Assembly (NCBI GenBank): GCA_021463145.1
Contig: JAJTWZ010000003.1
Span: 123,321-187,320, forward strand
DNA length: 64,000 bases
Source of the DNA: Blastocatellia bacterium
GTDB lineage: Bacteria; Acidobacteriota; Blastocatellia; UBA7656; JADIYM01
Reading direction: 5' to 3'
In this document: positions 9,026 through 17,200 of the stretch, piece by piece
Numbering within the stretch: the first letter of the stretch is position 1
How the letters are laid out: each line of letters opens with the position of its first letter
Translations under genes and position numbers: made by a program
Notes under the pieces: generated by a model
What the model was told of the DNA's origin: nothing
Seen by the model: only the letters and a program-made list of their open reading frames with translations
Databases searched by the model: none

Positions 9026-10681
9026 ATGAGCCACATGTCTTCGATCATGAAGAGGCTGCGCGAACTCAAGGGGGAGTTCGACGCGATGGGCTCGATCGCC
9101 CTCCTGCCCGCCGAAGACTTCGGTGAATTCGGGCGGCTCTGTCTCGAACTGCTCTACCTGACCGAAGACCTGGCCGCCCCTCCCGCCGCGGACGACTCTC
9201 CAGAGGATTGCATCGATCAGCTGGTGGTGATCGCCTTGACGCTTCGTCGTTCCGGTGACGACGTCACGGCAACCGAGATCTTCCTGCGGACCGCGTGCTT
9301 TGCGGATACGCGTGGCCTCGGCCGCCTGTCTTCACTCGCGTACAACCTGGCTGGCATCAGTTTCTACAATCTCGGGCAGTACGAATCGGCGATCGAATCG
9401 TTCGAGCAGGCGCTGGAGAGGCTCACGGACGACGAGCACGGTCTGGTTCGTTCGACGATCATACGGCTGAACTGGGGCAACGTGCTTCACGACCAGAGAA
9501 GGTTCGACGAAGCGGAATGTGTCTACGAAAGCGTTCTAAAGCAGGTCGACGAGATTCCGGCGGACGTATTCTCTGGCAATTCCGCGTTCGAGTCCGACCG
9601 GATGAGGGGAATGCTCTGCAACAACCTGGGCGCAAATCGGACCGAGTGGGCCCGCAGCGATTCGGGCCACGGTGCGGAGTCGTGTCCGCACCTCACAATT
9701 GCGGAACACTTCCTGTCTCGGGCCATCGCCGCGCCACTATCGCCCAACGAGCACCTGCAGGCACGCACGAACTTCGCTCACTCGCTCATCCTGAGAGGAC
9801 GGCCCGATGAGGCCGAGCGCGAACTTCGCCAACTCGCCAGCCAATGCGCGGCCGACCGCGACTTGATGTTGCAACTCCCCGAGATCTACAGGTTCACCGC
9901 CGAGTCACGGGTAGCCCAGGGCGATCATCGGGGGGCACTCACCGACTGTTACCGGGCGCTCGAGTCCAGCCTGGCCGTCGCGGACCGTCTCCAGGAGAGA
10001 AAGGTCGTCGATACCTTCGTCGCCGCGATGAAGGTCACTTCGAGCGTATTGATAGATGGATCGGATACTCGCGAGCGAAAGGCGGAGCGTCTCATGAACG
10101 AGGCATCCGATTTCGTCGACCGGCTCGTGGATTTCCTGGAAAGAAAGGATCTGTACACGGGTCTGAATCATTCCAAGGCAGTGCAAACGTTATCGGTCCG
10201 AACGGCGCGAGTACTCGTTTCCGACACCGGACCTGCCGGCGAGCGGGCCCGCCGCGAGGTCGAGATGCATTCGCTGGGACTTGCCGCGGCCCTTCACGAC
10301 ATCGGCAAACTCTTCGTTCCCTGGAGCCTGCTCAACAAGCTCATCCCTCTAAACGAGGGCGAACGGTCGATTCTGAGAAAGCACTCGGAAAATGGACGGT
10401 ACATTCTCGAGCAGGTCGGCCTGCCGGAAATCGGTGCGATCGTCGTGGAGCATCACGAGGCGCCTGACGGCTCGGGATATCCTACTGGCCGGCGGGATAG
10501 TTCGCTGATGGGCGCTACCATTGCCGTTGCGGACGCCTTCGAGGCGATGACGACAGTCAACCGCCATTACCGCCGGGCCAAGTCCCGAGCGGAGGCCGTA
10601 GCGGAGATCAAGGGACTCGCACACGCGCAGTTCGACGGAGACGCCGCTCGAGCGCTCGAGGTGGCGCTCTCTCGAGCGTAG
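9026..10681 (+). CDS. TPR protein with C-terminal HD-GYP phosphodiesterase domain
   Basis: 551 residues. Residues about 60-370 form helical TPR-like repeats (YNLAGISFYNLGQYESAIESFEQAL; RLNWGNVLHDQRRFDEAECVYESVL). The C-terminal 170 residues are an HD-GYP domain: HDIGK at 424-428, then EHHEAPDGSGYPTGR (HHE and GYP motifs), then an ADAFEAMT signature. HD-GYP enzymes hydrolyse cyclic di-GMP (some cGAMP), so this is probably a soluble c-di-GMP signalling protein with a TPR protein-interaction sensor in place of a receiver. ATG 9035 is an alternative start. The adjacent minus-strand open frame overlaps its last 115 bases. Confidence 0.85.
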   Translation: MSHMSSIMKRLRELKGEFDAMGSIALLPAEDFGEFGRLCLELLYLTEDLAAPPAADDSPEDCIDQLVVIALTLRRSGDDVTATEIFLRTACFADTRGLGRLSSLAYNLAGISFYNLGQYESAIESFEQALERLTDDEHGLVRSTIIRLNWGNVLHDQRRFDEAECVYESVLKQVDEIPADVFSGNSAFESDRMRGMLCNNLGANRTEWARSDSGHGAESCPHLTIAEHFLSRAIAAPLSPNEHLQARTNFAHSLILRGRPDEAERELRQLASQCAADRDLMLQLPEIYRFTAESRVAQGDHRGALTDCYRALESSLAVADRLQERKVVDTFVAAMKVTSSVLIDGSDTRERKAERLMNEASDFVDRLVDFLERKDLYTGLNHSKAVQTLSVRTARVLVSDTGPAGERARREVEMHSLGLAAALHDIGKLFVPWSLLNKLIPLNEGERSILRKHSENGRYILEQVGLPEIGAIVVEHHEAPDGSGYPTGRRDSSLMGATIAVADAFEAMTTVNRHYRRAKSRAEAVAEIKGLAHAQFDGDAARALEVALSRA

Positions 10682-10893
10682 CTCCCGCGCTGGTCGTAGG
10701 CGGCAGGAAGGCGCCCGAGTCGCAACGCTTCCTCGCATAGCCGCAAGGTCGTCAGGCAGGCACGGCAGCCGGAAACGTGCGAGGCCACGTCGCTTGCAAG
10801 AGTCGATCCCAGGCGGCCAGAGGCAAGGGCAACTGCTTCCGGAACACGCGGACAGGCAAGAATCACCTTCTGCGAGGTAACCACGCCGCTCAC
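10567..10893 (-). CDS. small zinc-finger (anti-sigma-like) protein
   Basis: 108 residues. The credible part is the first 65 residues, containing HVSGCRACLTTLRLCEEAL, i.e. H-x3-C-x2-C as in zf-HC2 putative zinc fingers of anti-sigma factors. The last 38 residues run antisense through the end of the HD-GYP gene and look low in information (SATSSARAASPS), so the true end may have been shifted by a frame change. The start ATG overlaps the stop of the 60-residue gene upstream by ATGA, suggesting coupled translation. No sigma factor gene is adjacent. Confidence 0.45.
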   Translation of the reverse strand: MSGVVTSQKVILACPRVPEAVALASGRLGSTLASDVASHVSGCRACLTTLRLCEEALRLGRLPAAYDQRGSYARESATSSARAASPSNCACASPLISATASARDLARR

Positions 10894-11072
10894 GCCGCCT
10901 TTCTGTACGTAGCCTCGGCAGAATGGCCAACCCGCGCCGCGACGCGATTCGGGTTGCCACGATCCGGCCGGTCCCCGGGCCGGACGATTTCAATTGCCTT
11001 CCGGGAAACGTCTCGATGCCAGGGACAAGGCTCCTCGATTCGACGGTTTATTGCTGAATCTAATGTTTTCAT
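10890..11072 (-). CDS. 60-residue basic unknown protein
   Basis: It starts at ATG 11072 with AAGG about 8 bases upstream and ends in an ATGA overlap with the zinc-finger gene. The sequence is MKTLDSAINRRIEEPCPWHR followed by a basic tail, with no recognised domain. Support is the ribosome site, the four-base overlap, and the change to AT-rich codons compared with shadow frames. It could be the partner of the zinc-finger protein or an N-terminal piece separated from it by a frameshift. Confidence 0.4.
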   Translation of the reverse strand: MKTLDSAINRRIEEPCPWHRDVSRKAIEIVRPGDRPDRGNPNRVAARVGHSAEATYRKAA

Positions 11073-11446
11073 TTTTGCACCCTTACTGTGAATACTGAGA
11101 CGCTGTTCGTCTGGCCAAGCGCAAGAGTACTCCAAGAAAGTTGCATATACAATAGTCACTTTCGCCGCCAAGTCGCACGCCTAACCAGGACCAGCAAAGC
11201 TAAACAGTCCAAATCGCGAAACAGCACCTGACTATGGGTACTTTTTCTTTCTTCATCTCAAGCAGTTCATGCTAGCCTAAGCATCGTCTCGGAACAACAG
11301 GAGCGACCGCAATACGAGGCCGGGCTTTGCCGACAATCTGCCCAGGTCTCGGCGATCCATTCGACTCAGTCTTGCTTAAGCAACAATGCAAATAGCCTCT
11401 TGTTTCGCTGAGCAGCCGACTCGCTCTTTTCCTTGGGGGAACTAAG
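11073..11446. other. AT-richer intergenic region between divergent small genes
   Basis: 374 bases with visibly lower GC than the surroundings (for example the run around 11240-11260 and the stretch TTGCATATACAATAG near 11141). No credible coding frame is present. It must hold promoters for the leftward 60-residue gene and the rightward secreted peptide, but I could not place a confident -35/-10 pair. Confidence 0.5.
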
Positions 11447-11665
11447 ATGAAGAAGACAACGAAGACGGGACGAGTTTTCCTATGCGGCGCCGCGGCGCTC
11501 GCGATCATGTTCGGTGCGGCCAACGTGAAGGTCGCTCACGCGGAAGACGACAGCCCCGGGCACAGTACTCCCGGAAGAAGCCAAAAGGCCGTGCACCAGG
11601 ATGATTCCGTACTCGACTCTTTCCTCGACGCAGTTCAGATCATCCGGCTATTTCTTCCAGTGTAG
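11447..11665 (+). CDS. 72-residue secreted peptide precursor
   Basis: A GGGGGAAC ribosome site precedes ATG 11447. The N-terminus is a textbook Sec signal peptide: basic MKKTTKTGR, hydrophobic core, and VAHA before EDDSP, leaving a mature peptide of about 40 residues with a charged stretch and a hydrophobic end (FLDAVQIIRLFLPV). No family recognised. It is convergent with a TPR/HTH regulator gene, the two overlapping by 18 bases at their ends. A signalling peptide is possible but unproven; a small envelope protein is the simpler alternative. Confidence 0.6.
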   Translation: MKKTTKTGRVFLCGAAALAIMFGAANVKVAHAEDDSPGHSTPGRSQKAVHQDDSVLDSFLDAVQIIRLFLPV

Positions 11666-13180
11666 CTTTCGAGGCCGGCGCCTCGCTACTGGCGCGTCCG
11701 GGTCGGGATTTCGACCCGGACGTGTTGGTAAGCCCTGAAGCGCTCGACCAAGACAGTGCATTTGAAATGGGCTTGCTCCGATCAATCGACCTGCCGCTGA
11801 AGCATTCCCACCTGTTTCTCGCATTGAACGGTCGAACAGAAAGCGTTCGACAGCTTCCCGTGCATCCTTGAGATTCGGGAAGCCCAATCGCGAATCAATG
11901 ATGAGCGAGTCTCCGTCGATCCTGATCGGCACTCGCTCCAGATCGGAGCTTATTCGATCGACGATCGGCTTCAGCCATCCGACGGACCCAAAAATCGGAG
12001 AGGCCAATACTTCAGCTGTCAACGCCTTAGCTTCAACTGTGGAGCCAACTACGAGCGATTCCGCCAGGTAGACTCGAGACTCGAGCCGCTGGAACTCCGT
12101 TCCCGACGAGTCGGCACTTCGAACCGCGGCACGAAGCCTTTCAACCGCGTCGACATCGTGAACCTTCGACGAGATCCGGGCGAGTTGCATTTCGCCATCA
12201 AGCTGGGCCGCGGGCAAACCCAGCGTGGCGCCAAGTCGTGCAAGCTCTTCCGCACTCGCTCTCGCCTCGGAGAACTTGCGCTGTTCGATCTGTGAAACAG
12301 TCAGCATCACCAAGGTATCGAGCTCGGTTACCGAGTCGGCCGTAAGCCGCTCCCACCCAATTAGATCCGCGAGGCGTCGCTCTGCCTCCGCCGGACGCCC
12401 AAGCACCAGCATCGCCCTTCCTATGTTGTTGGCGACTGGCATCATGTCTCGAGCGATGCCGAGATCGGCCGCTATCTTCTCCGCGGCTTCAAGCATGGCG
12501 ACCCCTTCGTCGGCCCTGTTCAGGTCGCACAAGGACGAGCCCAGCACGCCGTAAGCCATCCCCGCGTATCGTAAATTCTCGGAAGCAACCAAGACATCGA
12601 GTGCTCCCTGCAGCAGATCCCTCGCCTCTTCAATACGGCCAGTGTGGAGAAGAGTGGTCCCCTCAAAGTACTTGACGAGTCCGAGTTGAAACGGCGTCCC
12701 CTGATTCTTAGCGAGATCGTGGACCGTCGACAGGTAACCAACTGCCGATGTGTAGTCGCCTTGATTCCTGGCTATGCGGCCGAGATCGATAAAAGCGCGA
12801 ATCTGATTCGAAGCGTCGTCGGCAAGCAGAGCCGCTTTGGCGGCCTTCGCCGCCAGATCTCGCGCGAAAACGAACTCACCTCGAAAGTGAGCGATCTCTG
12901 CCCGGACCAGCAGCTTCCGCCTGGACAACGTTCCAAGGCTGCCCTCGTCGGCGACAAATTCGTCCAGATCGGTTCCAAGCTCCGCGAGATGGTCGGCGGC
13001 GGCCTCCAGCCGGTCCAGATAGAGCGCTACCTCGGCCCTCCAGAACTGTCCCATCAACCCCGATACCGGCGAGCCTTCGACCTCGAAAGTGACGATTGCC
13101 TCTGCGTATCGGCCGGAATCTAGCGCTGCCAATGCGTCTTCAAGGAACCCGAGATTTGCTTTATCAGCGACTGTGATCAT
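11648..13180 (-). CDS. TPR protein with C-terminal Fis-type helix-turn-helix
   Basis: 510 residues. ATG 13180 is chosen over TTG 13222 because GTGGGG lies just upstream. Nearly the whole protein is TPR-like (ALAALDSGRYAEAIVTFEV; AKNQGTPFQLGLVKYFEGTT; AEKIAADLGIARDMMPVANN). The last 80 residues contain AVERFLFDRSMRETGGNASA followed by AGRLIGASPFQMHCLGRAL, matching the Fis/NtrC-type DNA-binding helix-turn-helix (GGN-x-AA-x-LG). This suggests a transcription factor whose TPR array senses a protein or peptide. No ATPase or receiver domain is present. Confidence 0.7.
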   Translation of the reverse strand: MITVADKANLGFLEDALAALDSGRYAEAIVTFEVEGSPVSGLMGQFWRAEVALYLDRLEAAADHLAELGTDLDEFVADEGSLGTLSRRKLLVRAEIAHFRGEFVFARDLAAKAAKAALLADDASNQIRAFIDLGRIARNQGDYTSAVGYLSTVHDLAKNQGTPFQLGLVKYFEGTTLLHTGRIEEARDLLQGALDVLVASENLRYAGMAYGVLGSSLCDLNRADEGVAMLEAAEKIAADLGIARDMMPVANNIGRAMLVLGRPAEAERRLADLIGWERLTADSVTELDTLVMLTVSQIEQRKFSEARASAEELARLGATLGLPAAQLDGEMQLARISSKVHDVDAVERLRAAVRSADSSGTEFQRLESRVYLAESLVVGSTVEAKALTAEVLASPIFGSVGWLKPIVDRISSDLERVPIRIDGDSLIIDSRLGFPNLKDAREAVERFLFDRSMRETGGNASAAGRLIGASPFQMHCLGRALQGLPTRPGRNPDPDAPVARRRPRKLHWKK

Positions 13181-13371
13181 GGTGATACCCCACGACGTAC
13201 TTTGCCCGATGCTACCACGCAAGCGTCAAAGCGTATCCGAAAAAGGAGATGAAGGAATCGGCCCGGTCCGGGGCGTTCAAGAATCCCCGTCGATGGCAAT
13301 CATCGGCCTTCCCTCTTTCAAGCAAAAATCCCTGCCCAACCAACACTGTCTAGAATGGGCATAATGCACAT

Positions 13372-14202
13372 CTATTGCGCCTGTCGCAACCTCTCTATGT
13401 CGTTCAGGATCGATCGGACAAGGACCTCGAGCACGCGCACGCCCTTCGCTCTAGTGGCAAGAGTCGCATCGCCGTATACCCCGGACGCGGAGTACGTGCC
13501 CGAACCGCCCGGTGACCTTGTGAGCCGGCCCTGACCGGGATGGTAGTCCTTGACCGCCTTTCGCATGTCAACTGTCCGCGGCGCAATCACAAGCATCATC
13601 GACGTCTCGATCTCGTCGGCGTGAGTGCCGCCCTCCTGCTTCCCAACCTCTTTCTCCACCGGCCCGAGAGTAGTCAAAAGGTCCGTGTAGGCCATCTTGA
13701 TGCCGTCGGCGGCAAGCGCCTCGACGGCCGGCGCGAGCGCCCGATTCGTCGAAACACCGGTATTGAGCACGTAAAAGCGCTTGGGGCCAAAACGGGAGAG
13801 ACTCCGGCAGATGTCGACGACGAGGTCCCTGGCGGTCTCGAGCCGCAGTCCCGTCGAGCCGGGATACTCAACGAATGCCGGATAAAAGTGATAGTTCACG
13901 GTTGGTGCAATCACGACATCTGCCTGCAACAGAACTTTGACCTTCAGATATTCGGCAATCAGCAGGTCGTTCTTTAGCTTCAAGTGAGGCCCGTGCTCCT
14001 TCGACGCCGCGCCGAGCGGTATGACGACGACGGTGTCTGGCGTAAGTCGCTTCTCCGCTTCGACCCACGTCAGGTTCTCGAGCAGCACTCCTCTAGCCTT
14101 CCTGGCCTTCACGGGACGTCGCGCGCCCGCCAGTGCACTGCAGACAAATCCCAGCAAAACCACGACGACGGCGAGGCTTACGTAAACTTTTTTCATTTTC
14201 AT
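13372..14202 (-). CDS. exported creatininase-family protein
   Basis: 276 residues with a signal peptide (MKMKKVYVSLAVVVVLLGFV, ending near ALAG). Creatininase/MftE fold motifs: VVIPLGAASKEHGPHLKLKN (metal-binding Glu and His, then Asp), EYPGSTGLR, and GGTHADEIETSMML with metal-binding His and Glu. Family members are Zn/Mn amidohydrolases acting on creatinine, formamidopyrimidines or peptide termini. An exported version with a basic linker is unusual and the substrate is unknown. It is divergent from the giant kinase gene with only 42 bases between start codons. Confidence 0.8.
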   Translation of the reverse strand: MKMKKVYVSLAVVVVLLGFVCSALAGARRPVKARKARGVLLENLTWVEAEKRLTPDTVVVIPLGAASKEHGPHLKLKNDLLIAEYLKVKVLLQADVVIAPTVNYHFYPAFVEYPGSTGLRLETARDLVVDICRSLSRFGPKRFYVLNTGVSTNRALAPAVEALAADGIKMAYTDLLTTLGPVEKEVGKQEGGTHADEIETSMMLVIAPRTVDMRKAVKDYHPGQGRLTRSPGGSGTYSASGVYGDATLATRAKGVRVLEVLVRSILNDIERLRQAQ

Positions 14203-14244
14203 GTCGATAAGTGCGGCCGGAATGGAACAGCACGGACGGCAACT

Positions 14245-17200
14245 ATGATCGGGACGCTTCTCGCCAACCGGTACGAAATCGTGCGCGAGCTCGGCCGCGG
14301 CGGCATGGGAATCGTCTATCTCGCGCGTGACACAGTACTGGAGCGCGAGGTTGCTGTGAAGCTGCTTCCGCCGGCGATGCTAGGCCCGGAAGCCGAAGAG
14401 CGCTTCCGTCGCGAAGCGCGCGTCGCCGGTCGAATGGACCATCCGGGAATCGTTCCCCTGCACGACATCGCGAAACACGGCGACTCCGTCTTCCTCGTCA
14501 TGCCGTTCGTGCACGGGGCGCCGCTCCGCAAGCTCCTGACAGATCGTTCCGTTTCGGTTCGCGACGTCATAGAGATCGGCATCCGCGTTGCCGAAGCGCT
14601 GGAGCACAGTCACGGGCTCGGAGTCATCCACCGGGACATCAAGCCGGAAAACGTCATGGTCGACCGCGACGGCGACGACTCGCTTCGAGTTCGGGTCGCG
14701 GACTTCGGGGTTGCCGCCGCCGAATTCGAGGAGCGTGTGACGAAGTCAGGCGTCATCGTCGGCACGGGCTCGTATCTGAGCCCCGAGCAGGTGTCGGAAG
14801 GCATCGTCGATGCCCGCTCCGACATATTCTCGCTCGGCGTGCTGCTATACGAGTCGCTCGCGGGCGCATTGCCGTTCTCGGGAAGCGGAGCTTCGCTTTA
14901 CTACCGCATTGCATTCACTGCTCCCAAGTCCCTTCGATCGTTCAACCCGGACGTCCCGGCCGAGCTCGACGAGCTCGTCCTCAAGTGTCTCGACAAGTCA
15001 CCGGCCGCCCGGCCGCAGACGGCGCGACAACTCGCCGTCTCGCTGCGCTCGCTGCAACCGGGCTCGTCGGACTCGATTGCTCTTCCTTCTTCTTCGTCAG
15101 TTCCCGGACAGCGCATCGGGAGCTTAGCTGCCGGACAGGCCGCGTTCGTCGGCCGCGAGCGGGAGCTGGCGTCGCTCGTCGACCGACTGACCCGAGCCGA
15201 GGCCGGAGAGGCGCAACTCGTGCTCGTGGGCGGAGCGGCCGGAATCGGCAAGTCTCGCCTCGTCGACGAAGTGGATAGGGTAGCCCGCGGCCGGGGCGCG
15301 CGAGTACTGCACGGAAGGTTCCTGGACAGAGACCAGACGTTTCCCTTCCAGGGGTTCTGCGACGCCTTCCAGGAGTATTTCCTGTCCGAAGCGTTGACCG
15401 CAGCCAGCGCTCCGGCCGAGCTCGCCGACCTGCTCCCTGAACTCATCAATCTATTTCCTTCGCTTGGCGAACTCTCGCCGGCCAGGACGACCACCTCCGG
15501 TCCGGTCGAGAATCTGACGTCTGGAGCCAACGCTTCCAGGATTTTCGTCGAGCGCTCCGAAGTGTTCGATCTGCTCGCCAAGACGATCGCGCGCATCGGG
15601 GCTGGCCGGCTCCTCGTCCTTCTGTTCGAGGATCTACACGCCAGCGACGGTTCAGTCGAGGCGCTCCAGTACGTGTTCCGCCGCTGTTCCGCAACGCCGA
15701 CGCTTCTCGTCGCTACGTTTCGCGACGAAGACGCGTCGCCATCCGATCCCATCGGGACCCTTCTCGAGTCCATGCATGGCGACCGGCGATTCGAGGCGCT
15801 GCGGGTAGCCCCGCTAGGCGCCGAGTCACACCGGCAACTCGTCGCGTCCAGCATCGGCTCCGACTCCATTGATGAATCTCTTGTCGAGCGCCTTTACGAG
15901 ATCACCGAGGGCAACCCGTTTTTCACGACCGAACTCGTCAAGTCGCTCCGCGATGCGGGCGACATTACTTCGTCGGCAACTGGCGATTGGCACATCACGA
16001 GCTCGGACGGCATCACCCCGGAATCCCTGCCCGACACGATTCAGCGAGCCGTGGAGCATCGGATCAGGCGGCTAACCGACGCACAGCGCAACCTGATGTC
16101 CGTGGCCGCAGTGCTTGGTCGCACTTTCGCATTTCGCGATCTCGAAATGCTCGGGGACGACCTGCCCGTACTTGAACGCACAGTCGACGGGCTGGTCGAC
16201 GCCGGTTATTTCGTCGAGGAGCGTGAATCGCGCGGCGACCGCTTGACGTTTTCGAGCGGCATCGTGCGCGACGTGCTCTACGCCGGACTCGCCCGCCGCC
16301 GGCGCCGGTCGCTTCATCGGACGTTCGCTCAACGGCTGGAGCAACGCAGCGCAGCACGGATCGAGCTCGTCCTCCCCGATCTGCTGCACCATTTCGTCCA
16401 GGGGGACGTACCCGAAAAGGTCGTCAAGTTTGGAACTGCACTCGCTAAACGATACCTTGGCGCTTACAGTCCGCTCGAAGCGCGGCGGGCGGCCGATGCG
16501 GTGCTGGAATTTGCAAGCCGGACGGCACTCGAAGACCCGTCGGCCGAAGCTGAGGTTCGGGGCATACGGGCTCGAGCGCTCTGGATGGCCGGCATCCGGC
16601 AGCCGGCGCTCGACGAGTTCCAACTAGCCATAGCCGGATTCCGGAACGCCGGCGACGCCAGCGCCGAGTTGGCTACCATCGCGGCCGCAGCTGAGTCGGC
16701 GTGGGCAGGCCGATACGCAGTCGCCACTGCCGCCCTCGTCGAACGCGGTCTGGAACTAGGGCGCAAAGTGCTGCGTCCTGGGGACGGTGACGGTGAGACG
16801 CTCGATGAAGATCGCGCCAGTTTCGGCCGGATTCTCAAACTTGGCGCAACTGGCGCGAACCTGCGGGGCGAGTTCGAGCTTGCTTCTCGCCTGTTGACCG
16901 AACGCGACAATCTGTTCGATTCCAAGGAGGACCGGCAAATCGAGCTCGATCGTGGAGCGACCCTGCGCCTGGCCGTTCCGCCCGCGATTCAGGCCCGCCA
17001 TCCTGTCAATTGCAGAACAAGAGGCGACATCGAGACACTTGCGGCCTCTTTCGAGACTCTTCTGGTGACGGACTCGAACGGCGTTCTCATTCCCAACCTC
17101 GTCGACAGGTGGGAATGCCAGGAAGACGGACGACGATTCCGGCTGCACTTGCGAACCGGCATTAGTTCACACGACGGAAGCCCGGTCACTGCCGATGTAG

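Noticed and set aside
13984..14244. N-terminal extension of the giant kinase
   Set aside because: It lies antisense to the creatininase gene, and the kinase domain begins normally at MIGTLLANRYEIVREL.
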